A stretch of DNA of 46,745 nt from an uncultured Bacteroidales bacterium. Lineage in GTDB: Bacteria; Bacteroidota; Bacteroidia; Bacteroidales; UBA4417. Under the pieces are notes generated by a model. The model was given only the letters and a program-made list of their open reading frames with translations, had not been told where the DNA came from and made no database searches. Every line of letters begins with the position of its first letter. Position 1 is the first letter of the stretch. Shown piece by piece: positions 28,102-36,354 of the stretch. A program made the position numbers and the translations under genes. The stretch covers positions 1-46,745 of the forward strand of contig CAIRMR010000178.1 in NCBI GenBank assembly GCA_903879715.1, read 5' to 3'.

Positions 28102-28770
28102 ATGAAAACATCAATTTTAGTATCGGGTTTTGCTGCACTCTGCCTGCTGGTAACATTTGCAGAAGCACCCCGTCGTCACCGTGAAGACAAAATGAATGTA
28201 GCTTCAAAAGACGATATTTCAATTGAAATAGCGAAGAAGGCCATCGTGTTACCCGGAGTGGCAATAACGAATAACGGTAATAATGACGCTTGGATTACAT
28301 TTCCGGCTAATCCTGCTAAAGATTTCAGTTACCTGAAGTTCGGTGCAACTGAATACATGGAAACTGAAGCCAATAACCAGGAAGTGACTGAAGTTTTACC
28401 GGAAGCTTCAGAAGCTGAATTCAGGTACCTTAAATTCAAAATAATAGATTTTCAAACAGATTCAGAATTTAATGATGACGAAATGCCGGAATTGCCGGTA
28501 AACGAAAACAAAGCTTCCACAATTTCCAAACGGGAACCTATAGTAAATGATTTTGAGTACCTCCGGTTTGATAGTAATGATTATACTTCCGCTAGCCGGG
28601 CAGATAGTAATGAAATCGATGAGTTGCCTTTAGATGAAGCCAAAACCCTGAATCCGGTTCAAATAATAGCACCTGGTGAAACTACAGACGAATTTAAATA
28701 CCTTAAATTTGAGATAACAAAGTACTATAGTTGTGAAAACCGGAGATCCAATGAAATCTTACCTGAATGA
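28102..28770 (+). CDS. secreted acidic protein with four YLKF repeats
   Basis: A 222-residue protein with a signal peptide (residues 1-22, MKTSILVSGFAALCLLVTFAEA). The mature region holds four copies of an acidic repeat. Each opens with [DE]FxYL[KR]F at residues 74-80, 106-112, 150-156 and 197-203, continues about 15 polar/acidic residues, and closes with an ELP-like motif (EVLPE, PELPV, DELPL, EILPE). Spacing between copies is 32, 44 and 47 residues. I do not recognise a named family. A preceding segment (AITNNGNNDAWITFPAN) may be a degenerate fifth copy. It lies 156 bp before the type IX secreted protein and may be co-expressed with it. Function is unknown. Confidence 0.75.
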   Translation: MKTSILVSGFAALCLLVTFAEAPRRHREDKMNVASKDDISIEIAKKAIVLPGVAITNNGNNDAWITFPANPAKDFSYLKFGATEYMETEANNQEVTEVLPEASEAEFRYLKFKIIDFQTDSEFNDDEMPELPVNENKASTISKREPIVNDFEYLRFDSNDYTSASRADSNEIDELPLDEAKTLNPVQIIAPGETTDEFKYLKFEITKYYSCENRRSNEILPE

Positions 28771-28856
28771 AAAAGTAAGGGACAAATAACTTTGTCAGAG
28801 TATGCAACCAATTAAATAATACTTGTTTAAAAAAAATCAGATTTCCTTTTTTTACT

Positions 28857-28864
28857 TAAATTTG
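28857..28864 (+). promoter_or_regulatory. -7 box candidate for the type IX secreted protein gene
   Basis: TAAATTTG fits TAnnTTTG, 62 bases before the start at 28927. No -33 element with normal spacing was seen. Confidence 0.35.
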
Positions 28865-28926
28865 TGTGTATATAATATTCAAGAACTTTTCTCAGTTTAC
28901 TTAACTATTCACTTAAATCAATTAAA

Positions 28927-31500
28927 ATGAAAGCAAAATTCTACATTTCAGTTTTATCGCTGTCAATTTTATTCTGGGCAGCTAATGCTTTTTCGCAGGT
29001 AGTGAAGCCCGAAAAAGTTATTAAATCAATAGGTTTTGATATTTCTAAAAAGCTCAGCGATGTTAAGTCCAAAGCACCTGGCTACATCGACAGAACGTGG
29101 AAAGAAAAAGTGATTCCCAACAAGGACGGATTCCTTGAGGAATTTAAAAAAGAAGCTGCCTTGAAAGGTCCGGACCCGATGTTGCAAGGTAATCAACTTA
29201 AAGCCAGCAGTGCAAGTGCTACTGTAGGCAAGAACTTTGCCGGTCAGGATAATGTCAGTGGTGTTGCTCCTCCTGACACCCAGGGTGATGTAAGCCCATT
29301 ATATTATTTGCAAATGGTAAACCTGTCCTTCCAGATCTGGGACAAAAATGGAAACACACTTCTGGGTCCCTTACCAAGCAGCGCACTTTGGGATGGATTT
29401 ACCGGGGCTTGGACCGGCACCAACGACGGCGACCCCATAGTGCTTTATGATCAGGCTGCCGACAGGTGGATTGCAACACAGTTTGCACTTCCCAACTATC
29501 CCAGCGGCCCTTTTTATGAACTGGTAGCTGTTTCAACAACCAACGATCCAACCGGTTCCTGGTACCGATATGCCTTCGAGTTTGTAAATATGCCAGACTA
29601 TCCTAAGTTTGGCGTTTGGTCTGATGGGTATTACTTAACCATAAATCAGTTCGCTTCGCGTACCATGAGATTTCAGGGAGCTGCGGTTTGTGTTCTCGAT
29701 CGCGCAGCTATGATCAGTGGTAGCTCGAGTGCTAAAATGTTATTCTTTAACCTGGGCACAACCTATGGAAGCCTGCTTCCCGCTGATGCAGATGGATCTG
29801 TAATGCCACCTGCCGGTAGCCCCAATTACCTTGCCGACCTCAGTACCAATTCACTTCATATCTGGCAAGCTAAAGTTGATTGGAATACCACAACTAATTC
29901 GTCTGTTACTTTAGTTAATACTCTTGCCACTCAAGCTTATTCCTATAGCGGAATTACTATTAGTCAACCTGGAACAACACAAACTCTCGATGCATTAGCT
30001 ACCCGGTTAATGTACCGCTTACAGTACCGGAATTTTGGCAGCTACCAGGTGATGCTTACCAACCATTCCGTAAATGCCGATGGAACCGGACGGGCAGGCG
30101 TACGCTGGTACGAGCTAAGAAATTCAGGCACTGGCTGGTCCATTTACCAGCAGGGAACCTATGCTCCCGCAGATGGTAACAGCAGATGGATGGGTAGCGT
30201 TGCTATGAATGGTAAGGGAGATATTGGATTAGGTTATTCCGTTTCGAGCACTACAACGTATCCCTCAATTCGCTTTACGGGTCAAACTGCAGCAAATTCA
30301 GGCACAGGAGTGTTGGATGTGACAGAAACATCCATAAAAGCTGGTGCGTTATCACAAACCGGCGTTAACCGCTGGGGTGATTACTCTATGATGTCAGTGG
30401 ATCCAACAGACGATGCAACATTCTGGTACACAAGCGAATATTCAGGCGGCGGATGGGACTGGAAAACACAAATCGCTTCCTTTAATTTCGGAGCATCGGT
30501 TGTTATTGCCCCTGTTGCAAACTTTTCAGCCACTCCTTTAACCGTAACTACAGGCCAACAAGTTAGCTTCACGGATCTATCCACCAATAATCCAACATCA
30601 TGGTCCTGGGTGTTTACCGGTGCTACTCCTTCAACCAGTACCGAAAAGAACCCGGTTGTCACCTATCCTGCTGCCGGAAAATATACAGTAAGTCTCACAG
30701 CCACAAATAGTGCCGGAAGCAATACGATTACAAAAACGGATTACATTACCGTAACAACTTCTTCAATTAGTTATTGTGTTTCTAAAGGCAGCAATACGTC
30801 ATATGAATGGATAAATTCCGTCACACTGGGTTCCTATACAAATCTTTCTGGGTCAAATAGCGGTTATGGCAACTTTATTTCAACAGTAATTCCGTTAATA
30901 AGTGGCAGCTCATCTAACCTTGTATTAAGTCCCGGATTTTCAGGAAAGTCGAGATCAGAATATTGGAAGGTGTGGATCGATTACAATAAGGATGGAGATT
31001 TTCTGGACGCCGGTGAAAATGTTTACTCTGCTATTCGACAGAAAGGCTCAGTTTCAGGGACTATTGCTGTACCCGCGGGATTAACCGGAGATACAAGGAT
31101 GCGTATCGCCATGAAGTATGCTGCAGCATCAACATCCTGTGAGCTTTTTACCTATGGCGAAGTGGAAGATTATACAGTTGCGTTCGCATCAGCAATAAGT
31201 GCTCCGGTTGCTAATTTACCCGGCAACTCAGCTAGTACAGCTACTTCTAATTCGAAAGCAAATAATCTTAAGCTTGAAATTTACCCTAACCCTGCCTCTG
31301 ATTTGCTTAATGTGCTGGTAACCGGCGCTGAAAAAACTTTTAATATCAAGGTTTACAATGCGTTAGGACAAATTATAGATGATTTTAATGTTACAGATAG
31401 CCAGGCAACAATAAACCTTAGTAAGTATAATAAAGGTATATTTTACCTTGGTGTTGATGACGGTATCCATAATGCTTTGAAGAAATTTATCAAGGAATAA
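28927..31500 (+). CDS. type IX secreted PKD/GEVED-domain surface protein
   Basis: An 857-residue secreted protein. A signal peptide (residues 1-24) is followed by a long beta-rich domain of about 500 residues beginning SGVAPPDTQGDVSP, with repeated WMGSVAMNGKGDIGLGYS-like strand motifs. A PKD domain follows (about 527-610, VANFSATP to TKTDYITV), then a GEVED domain (about 614-745, with WIDYNKDGDFLDAGENV and GEVEDYTV). The C-terminus is a type IX secretion sorting domain (about 780-857, LEIYPNPASD and KGIFYLGV). It should be exported by the type IX system and attached to, or released from, the outer surface. No catalytic motif is visible in the N-terminal domain. PKD and GEVED domains usually mediate binding. 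Confidence 0.9.
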   Translation: MKAKFYISVLSLSILFWAANAFSQVVKPEKVIKSIGFDISKKLSDVKSKAPGYIDRTWKEKVIPNKDGFLEEFKKEAALKGPDPMLQGNQLKASSASATVGKNFAGQDNVSGVAPPDTQGDVSPLYYLQMVNLSFQIWDKNGNTLLGPLPSSALWDGFTGAWTGTNDGDPIVLYDQAADRWIATQFALPNYPSGPFYELVAVSTTNDPTGSWYRYAFEFVNMPDYPKFGVWSDGYYLTINQFASRTMRFQGAAVCVLDRAAMISGSSSAKMLFFNLGTTYGSLLPADADGSVMPPAGSPNYLADLSTNSLHIWQAKVDWNTTTNSSVTLVNTLATQAYSYSGITISQPGTTQTLDALATRLMYRLQYRNFGSYQVMLTNHSVNADGTGRAGVRWYELRNSGTGWSIYQQGTYAPADGNSRWMGSVAMNGKGDIGLGYSVSSTTTYPSIRFTGQTAANSGTGVLDVTETSIKAGALSQTGVNRWGDYSMMSVDPTDDATFWYTSEYSGGGWDWKTQIASFNFGASVVIAPVANFSATPLTVTTGQQVSFTDLSTNNPTSWSWVFTGATPSTSTEKNPVVTYPAAGKYTVSLTATNSAGSNTITKTDYITVTTSSISYCVSKGSNTSYEWINSVTLGSYTNLSGSNSGYGNFISTVIPLISGSSSNLVLSPGFSGKSRSEYWKVWIDYNKDGDFLDAGENVYSAIRQKGSVSGTIAVPAGLTGDTRMRIAMKYAAASTSCELFTYGEVEDYTVAFASAISAPVANLPGNSASTATSNSKANNLKLEIYPNPASDLLNVLVTGAEKTFNIKVYNALGQIIDDFNVTDSQATINLSKYNKGIFYLGVDDGIHNALKKFIKE

Positions 31501-31521
31501 ATGGATTTATGTATTGTTTTT

Positions 31522-31560
31522 AAAAACAAGCCCGAGAACGAGTTCTCGGGCTTGTTTTTT
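31522..31560 (+). terminator. rho-independent terminator
   Basis: A long stem (AAAAACAAGCCCGAGAAC pairing with its complement ending 31559) is GC-rich in the middle and followed by T, 22 bases after the stop of the secreted protein. Confidence 0.88.
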
Positions 31561-31775
31561 ATTTATGATTTTTTTCAACTAAGCAGATTTCTTCTTTGAT
31601 GATTTCCCGCTGAATCATTCTATAATTTCCACATTCCAACTATGGTTTAACAGATCAGGATAACCTGAAGTTGTAAAATTATAATGAATACTTGCTCCCT
31701 GTCAATCTTAAGTAATCGGAAATAAATAGTGTACTATTAGCTTAATTTTGTGGTTTTTAACCCCTCTTGATCTCC

Positions 31776-31964
31776 CTATATTTCAACTTCGCACAGGAAA
31801 TCGCGGATGTCGTTTTTCTGATTCTCTTCGCGTTCAATTTCATCAATTTTATCTAAAAGGTGAATCAGATTAACTTTAAATAATTCAATCTCACTCCGCA
31901 GCGGTTTCTGCTTCAGGAAAGCTTTGTTAAGGGATTTGCAAGGATTGACGAATTTAATATTCAT
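31776..31964 (-). pseudogene. N-terminal remnant of a type IIG restriction-modification protein
   Basis: A 62-codon frame starting MNIKFVNPCKSLNKAFLKQK and running through PLRSEIELFKVNLIHLLDKI. This looks like the conserved N-terminal domain (DUF7149-like) of large Eco57I/type IIG restriction-modification proteins, which normally run past 1000 residues. Here it ends after about 57 recognisable residues, at DFLCEVEI and a stop. No methylase motif (such as NPPY) or later domain follows in any frame, so nearly the whole gene is lost. The frame extends 34 codons upstream of this start, but without similarity. It lies about 290 bp from tRNA-Ala, a common site for gain and loss of islands. The family call rests on motif memory. 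Confidence 0.6.
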
Positions 31965-32203
31965 TAGGTATGTTGAAAACGAAATAAAATAAACGGGCGA
32001 AATAGCATATTCAAAGTAAAGGAATATTGTGATATGTGCGTTTGATAAATGTGAAAACAGATTCACAAATTTTTATCAGCGATTAAAGTGGGTTGGATAC
32101 CTTCGATTTCCATCTGTTAACTTCCAATTTTGATTCAAAGAAATATGAAATTTGTAAACTAACGTTCTCTTTCGCAGGTTTAAATAATTTCAGGGTGAAA
32201 ACA

Positions 32204-32231
32204 AAAAGGGTTTCCATTGCTGAAAACCCTT
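32204..32231 (-). terminator. terminator after tRNA-Ala
   Basis: On the minus strand an 8-bp stem AAGGGTTT/AAACCCTT with a 10-base loop is followed by TTT, 21 bases past the tRNA 3' end. Confidence 0.7.
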
Positions 32232-32251
32232 CATTATCTGTATTCTATCAG

Positions 32252-32325
32252 TGGAGTGTAGGGGAGTCGAACCCCTGACCTCTTGCCTGCCAGGCAAGCG
32301 CTCTAGCCAACTGAGCTAACACCCC
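32252..32325 (-). tRNA. tRNA-Ala (anticodon GGC)
   Basis: A 74-base tRNA. The acceptor stem GGGGTGT pairs with ACACTCC (one G-T pair). The D arm holds GCTCAGTTGGCTAGAGC, the anticodon stem is CTTGC/GCAAG around loop CTGGCAG giving anticodon GGC (Ala, codons GCC/GCU), and the T arm is AGGGGTTCGACTCCCCT. The CCA end is not encoded. Confidence 0.95.
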
Positions 32326-32385
32326 GAAACAGAGGGGCAAAATTAAGAAACTTTCCTAATTTTACACAAAATAAGATTAATATTT

Positions 32386-32940
32386 ATGAAGCGCCTCTTT
32401 GCAGCCATTAAAATTCATCCGTCAGCAAGATATATCAGCCTGTTTGATGAAATTTCTTTATCGCTCAAGCATGAAAGAATTAAATGGGTGGAGCCGGAAA
32501 ATGTGCATCTGACATTGAAATTCTTTGGTGAAACAGATGAAGCTAAAATTCCGGCAATCCGGCTGGCTATTGAAGCTGCCGTTGCACAATCAAAGTCTTT
32601 TACACTGAAAATAGCCAATACAGGCATTTTCGGCAGCCGTTACGATCCAAAAGTATTGTGGTTTGGAATTGAGAAACAGTATGAACTGGAAAGCCTGGCA
32701 CAAAATATTTTTACCGAACTTGCAAAATACGGCTGGGAGCAGGATCGCCAGAATTTTGTTCCCCATCTTACTATTGGACGGATCAGGGAATTAAAGGATA
32801 AACCGCTTTTTCAAAAAATCATTGGAAAATACAATACTTTTGAAATTCAGGAAGAAAATGTAACCGAAGTCATCCTTTACGAAAGTATACTTCGCCGCGA
32901 AGGTCCGTTGTATGTAATTGTTTTTACAGCTGTTCTTTAA
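32386..32940 (+). CDS. thpR: RNA 2',3'-cyclic phosphodiesterase (ThpR/LigT)
   Basis: A 184-residue 2H phosphoesterase. It opens 2',3'-cyclic phosphate ends of RNA to 2'-phosphates and in vitro can also ligate tRNA halves. The two catalytic HxTx motifs are visible: HLTL (about residue 43, in VHLTLKFFGE) and HLTI (about residue 128, in PHLTIGRI). The start MKRLFAAIKI and total length are typical. It lies 60 bp from the divergent tRNA-Ala gene. That adjacency is probably chance. Confidence 0.92.
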   Translation: MKRLFAAIKIHPSARYISLFDEISLSLKHERIKWVEPENVHLTLKFFGETDEAKIPAIRLAIEAAVAQSKSFTLKIANTGIFGSRYDPKVLWFGIEKQYELESLAQNIFTELAKYGWEQDRQNFVPHLTIGRIRELKDKPLFQKIIGKYNTFEIQEENVTEVILYESILRREGPLYVIVFTAVL

Positions 32941-33015
32941 ACCCAAATTACGCTTTAGCGTAACTGAAAATCAAATCGTTGATTGTCAACTAAAAATTTA
33001 TAACAACAAAGATCC

Positions 33016-33098
33016 TGATTCCCAATTTCATAATCACGACCAGTACAACAAGCCCTCTTGAAATTTGGGGCTTGGAAATTGGGATTTGGGACTTCAAA
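33016..33098. repeat. inverted heptamer arrays, locus B
   Basis: Two 7-bp units on the left (TGATTCC, CAATTTC at 33016-33029) face an array on the right (TTTGGGG, CTTGGAA, ATTGGGA, TTTGGGA, CTTCAAA, 33064-33098). GAAATTGGGA on the right is the exact complement of the left end. Apart from this, 32941-33195 holds nothing recognisable. Confidence 0.5.
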
Positions 33099-33195
33099 AA
33101 TGCAACAACCGTACTCGATTTCAGTTTCCCCAGCTTACACTATTAAAAGCCTTTTTGCCATTGACCTTAAAGCCTGACCGCCAAGCAATATAGTC

Positions 33196-33203
33196 TATCT
33201 TTG
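33196..33203 (+). promoter_or_regulatory. -7 box immediately before the Crp/Fnr start codon
   Basis: TATCTTTG ends only four bases before the ATG at 33208. If it is active, transcription would begin at or next to the start codon, giving a leaderless message. No -33 TTG lies at the right distance. Confidence 0.4.
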
Positions 33204-33207
33204 TATT

Positions 33208-33828
33208 ATGAAACTAAACGAAATAGTTGAATTCAAATCCTCACCGCAGATAATAAAACGGCTGAACGAATTCGGATTTACTAAAATATTCGAGGAAGGG
33301 GCTGTAATATTTAATGAAAACGCGAATATAAAAGCCATTCCAATTGTAACAAACGGCAGTATAAGGATAATGCGCACGGATGAGGAAGGAAGAGAAATTC
33401 TTCTCTATTATATAACTTCCGGCGAAAGTTGCATTATGTCGTTTTTGGGTGGAATGCACCACGATACCAGCAAAGTAAAAGCCATTGCAGAGGAAGAAAC
33501 ACAAATACTATTTATTCCCACCGATAAAATGGGTTTACTCATTAAAGAATTTCCAGAATGGCTGGAGTATATTTTTCGATTGTATCACGAGCGCTTCGAA
33601 GAATTACTGGATTCCGTAAATGCGATTGCATTCAAAAAACTGGATGAACGCATTTATAGCTTAATTAAAAGGAAATGTGAATTAATGAAAAATAATACGC
33701 TTAACGTAACTCACGAACAATTAGCTAATGAGTTAGGAACAGCCCGTGTAGTGGTTTCGCGTTTGCTTAAACAAATGGAGGACGAGGGTTTGGTGAAATT
33801 GGGCAGAAATAAAATTTCACTTATGTAA
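33208..33828 (+). CDS. Crp/Fnr-family transcriptional regulator
   Basis: A 206-residue regulator with a cNMP-binding-like beta-roll (about residues 20-115, GAVIFNENANIKAIPIVTNGSIRIMRTDEEGREILLYY), a long dimer helix (about 115-140) and a Crp-type winged helix (about 150-206, VTHEQLANELGTARVVVSRLLKQMEDEGLV). It lacks an N-terminal cysteine cluster, so it is not an iron-sulfur Fnr. It does have a Cys near residue 75 (GESCIMSF). The gene lies upstream of the rhodanese/thioredoxin set on the same strand, so control of sulfur or redox genes is a reasonable guess. Confidence 0.9.
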   Translation: MKLNEIVEFKSSPQIIKRLNEFGFTKIFEEGAVIFNENANIKAIPIVTNGSIRIMRTDEEGREILLYYITSGESCIMSFLGGMHHDTSKVKAIAEEETQILFIPTDKMGLLIKEFPEWLEYIFRLYHERFEELLDSVNAIAFKKLDERIYSLIKRKCELMKNNTLNVTHEQLANELGTARVVVSRLLKQMEDEGLVKLGRNKISLM

Positions 33829-34122
33829 CAAATGTTGCTGCACAGCAACTTTCAAAGAATCACTTTTGCAGATTAATAATTTCCTCACTCTGATTCAATC
33901 AAAGTGAAATAAATTATCGGAACCATAGACACTGTGGTAAGCGTTCATTTATTCGTGGCAATAGCAGGTTTGTAGTTCACAAAACTGATTTCAGAAACTT
34001 CTGTAACCGAACTTTTTGTTCCTGCAGGTGTTTCACATCATTAAAAGTCTTTGAGATTTTGTCCTTTTTATGTAATTCAGTTTCTCAATCCTAAAAAAGT
34101 AAAGTTAAAAATCAGAAAGAAA

Positions 34123-34434
34123 ATGTTCGAATCAATCATACGTTTATTCACTAAAGAAAAAACCGACTACGCACAACTCGTAAAGGATGGCGCTGTAATT
34201 CTGGATGTACGTACCAAAGGCGAATTTGCAGGCGGACACATAAGGGGCTCGGTAAATATTGCCATTGAGCAGCTTGGCAATAATCTTCACAAGTTAAAAA
34301 ACAAATCAAAACCTATTATTACTTGCTGTGAGTCGGGGATGAGAAGTGCGGCTGCAAAAAATATCTTAAAATCGAACGGTTATACAGAAGTATATAACGG
34401 AGGTAGTATGTATCGTTTGCAAAACAAATTGTAA
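34123..34434 (+). CDS. single-domain rhodanese
   Basis: A 103-residue sulfurtransferase. The catalytic loop is CESGMR (Cys69 to Arg74), preceded by DVRTKGEFAGGHIRGSVNI, the standard rhodanese aspartate/arginine and histidine motifs. A second Cys sits directly before the catalytic one (CC). The open frame begins 24 codons earlier, but MFESIIRLFTKEKTDY follows an AAAGAAA stretch and fits family starts better. It is the first gene of a same-strand set that also holds a small three-Cys membrane protein and a rhodanese-thioredoxin lipoprotein, so sulfane sulfur handling is likely. Confidence 0.88.
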   Translation: MFESIIRLFTKEKTDYAQLVKDGAVILDVRTKGEFAGGHIRGSVNIAIEQLGNNLHKLKNKSKPIITCCESGMRSAAAKNILKSNGYTEVYNGGSMYRLQNKL

Positions 34435-34470
34435 TCGGCCACGAATTGAATGAAAATGGTTTATAAAAGG

Positions 34471-34684
34471 CTGGAAGACGGAAGACCGAAGTCGGAAGTT
34501 GGAAGTCGGAAGTTGGAAGTCGGAAGTCGGAAGACCGAAGACTGAAGACCGAAAAAGGGGCTAATTTTAGACTTTGTTCAATTAATGGGAATATCTGACC
34601 AAAGGAAATGGGCCAATAATACCTGTTTTTATAGATAAATAAAGGTATCAGGAGGACTTCCGTCTCCTGACTTCCGACTTCCAA
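34471..34684. repeat. inverted heptamer arrays, locus C
   Basis: Twelve consecutive 7-bp units of the form NYNGAAG (CTGGAAG, ACGGAAG, ACCGAAG, TCGGAAG, TTGGAAG and so on, 34471-34554) are followed 102 bp later by four inverted units (CTTCCGT, CTCCTGA, CTTCCGA, CTTCCAA, 34657-34684). A 16-base match, GTTGGAAGTCGGAAGT, is perfectly complementary to 34670-34685. It sits between the rhodanese gene and the small membrane protein, so it would be in the middle of any common transcript. Confidence 0.85.
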
Positions 34685-34729
34685 CAAAATAAATATTCCC
34701 CCTAAATTAACAGTAGAACTACGAATCGC

Positions 34730-34978
34730 ATGAAAGAACGAATTTTAACAAACTGGACACTCACACGGGCATTCTATCTTATCATAGGTTTGTTTGTAAT
34801 CATACAGTCATTCTTGGGCCAACAATGGTTCGGAATTGCCTTTGGTGGATATTTTGCAGCAATGGGTTTGTTTGCTTTTGGTTGCGCATCAGGAAATTGT
34901 GCTGGCGGTAATTGCTCAACAGCGTCAAAACAAAATACCAATCAGGTTGAAAATTCAGAAGAAAACGAAACAAAATAA
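34730..34978 (+). CDS. DUF2892-like small membrane protein with CX4CX4C tail
   Basis: An 82-residue protein with two membrane helices (about 13-29 and 34-51) and a tail with three cysteines, C52, C57 and C62, in the pattern CASGNCAGGNC. The helices resemble the DUF2892 module that in Escherichia coli YgaP is fused to a rhodanese domain. Here rhodanese genes lie on both sides, so the set looks like a split form of that architecture. The cysteine tail could carry sulfane sulfur or metal, which is inference. It ends four bases before the lipoprotein gene and is probably translationally coupled to it. Confidence 0.75.
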   Translation: MKERILTNWTLTRAFYLIIGLFVIIQSFLGQQWFGIAFGGYFAAMGLFAFGCASGNCAGGNCSTASKQNTNQVENSEENETK

Positions 34979-34982
34979 TCAA

Positions 34983-35699
34983 ATGACAAAGTATTTATCA
35001 ATCATATTAGCAACAGTTGCACTTATTTTCAACAGTTGCACCAACGGGCAATCAACGCCGTCCAATAATCCTTCTGTTTCTGCGGTAGAGTTTTCGAAAA
35101 AAATCACAGAACTCCCAAATGCTCCACTTATTGATGTGAGAACTCCCGGAGAATTTTCGCAAGGCCATTTGAAAAACGCCATAAACTACGACATTAGCTC
35201 CAGCGAATTTGAAAAACAAATCTCATCACTCGACAAAGTAAAACCAGTTCTGGTTTATTGCCTGAGTGGCAGCAGAAGCACTTATGCAGTTAGATATATG
35301 AAATCAAACGGTTTTAAAGAAGTGTATGAGTTATACGGAGGCATGATGAAATGGAGAGCTGCCAGCCTTCCTGAAACTACGGATAGAACTGTAGCTTCAA
35401 CAGGAATTAACAAACAACAGTTTGATAATCTGCTCGTTACAGATAAATTAGTTTTGATAGATTATTATGCCGACTGGTGCGCTCCCTGCAAAAAAATGAA
35501 ACCTTACTTGGACGAAATATCAAAGGACATGGCCGACAAAGTGGTTGTAATTCGTATTAATGCCGACGAAAGCAGGGAACTCTGTAAAGAATTGAAAATT
35601 GATGCCATTCCCGTTTTACAGATATATAAGAACAAAACACTCATCTGGGCAAATACAGGATTTATTGAAAAAGAAGCGGTTTTAAATCATTTAAAATAA
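34983..35699 (+). CDS. rhodanese-thioredoxin fusion lipoprotein
   Basis: A 238-residue protein with three parts. A lipoprotein signal ends at Cys19 (LIFNSC), so it is anchored on the periplasmic face. A rhodanese domain (about 33-130) has LIDVRTPGEFSQGHL and catalytic loop CLSGSR (Cys93). A thioredoxin domain (about 140-238) has active site WCAPC (Cys166 and Cys169) and the cis-proline segment DAIPVLQIY. Fusing a sulfurtransferase to a reductase lets one protein take sulfane sulfur and reduce the persulfide. The open frame continues upstream in another gene's frame, but the ATG at 34983 with its lipobox is clearly the start. Confidence 0.92.
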   Translation: MTKYLSIILATVALIFNSCTNGQSTPSNNPSVSAVEFSKKITELPNAPLIDVRTPGEFSQGHLKNAINYDISSSEFEKQISSLDKVKPVLVYCLSGSRSTYAVRYMKSNGFKEVYELYGGMMKWRAASLPETTDRTVASTGINKQQFDNLLVTDKLVLIDYYADWCAPCKKMKPYLDEISKDMADKVVVIRINADESRELCKELKIDAIPVLQIYKNKTLIWANTGFIEKEAVLNHLK

Positions 35700-35830
35700 A
35701 TCAGACCCCAATCACTCAAATTTTATTACTTCCGGAAAGACATCATCTGTTGTTTCCCAAGTGCCAATTGAACCCGGATTGGAACGCGGATAACTCTGAA
35801 AAGACTGATAAAAACAGATTTTTTATTCTC

Positions 35831-35951
35831 AGTGTTCCTTTGTGACTATAGTTTCTCCGTGGTTAATCCTTCAAAATAAAAACATACTTCATTTTTCTCC
35901 GTGTTCCCCTGTGATCTCCTTGCCTCCGTGGTTAAGCCCTCAAAATAAAAA
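35831..35951. repeat. two imperfect direct repeats of about 52 bp
   Basis: Copies at 35831-35882 and 35900-35951 share GTGTTCC, TGTGA, CTCCGTGGTTAA and TCAAAATAAAAA in the same order, with a 69-bp period. CTCCGTG-type intergenic repeats of this sort are common in this phylum. Non-coding as far as I can see. Confidence 0.7.
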
Positions 35952-35980
35952 ACCCTCCGGAAAACGAATCCCGCAGGGTC
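35946..35980 (-). terminator. terminator of the DUF6249 gene
   Basis: On the minus strand ACCCTGCGG pairs with CCGGAGGGT (one G-G mismatch) and is followed by six T, about 25 bases after the stop codon. Confidence 0.75.
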
Positions 35981-36003
35981 TAAAAAACTAACCATTTTTT
36001 TTA

Positions 36004-36354
36004 TTATTCCGTTTTTGGTGGCTCGGCTTCGCCGTCTTTACGGTGTTTCTCGATAAAAAAATCGATGATCAAAGCCATACCACCAAATATGGAGGCCATT
36101 GAAAAATAAGCGGCTTCAGGCGACATTACCTGGTATTTAGCCAAAAGCTCAGCAATAAGCAGCCCTAGTCCTACACCAAAAAGTAGAAGTCCCCATTTGA
36201 GCGAAGAATAGCAGCGGCCATCTTCTTTAAGTATGGATGCATCGCGGCCGCTTTGAATCAGCGCCAGGCGTTCTTTTTTGCGGTACGACATATATACAAT
36301 GCCCAGTATCATTGCAAAAAATGCTATCGGAATCCACAATCCTTCGTTATTCAT
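36004..36354 (-). CDS. DUF6249-like membrane protein
   Basis: A 116-residue protein with three membrane helices (about 5-22, 50-70 and 82-103) and a loop with the pattern YRKKERLALIQSGRDASIL between the first two. That helix-then-KERLALIQSG layout matches small DUF6249 proteins as I recall them, which often lie next to ECF sigma factor genes. It is transcribed away from the sigma factor at 36651 across a 296-bp gap. Function is unknown. Confidence 0.72.
   Translation of the reverse strand: MNNEGLWIPIAFFAMILGIVYMSYRKKERLALIQSGRDASILKEDGRCYSSLKWGLLLFGVGLGLLIAELLAKYQVMSPEAAYFSMASIFGGMALIIDFFIEKHRKDGEAEPPKTE

Noticed and set aside
35831-35951. 52-bp direct repeats as insertion-element ends
   Set aside because: Repeats are direct, imperfect and enclose only 17 bp; no transposase.
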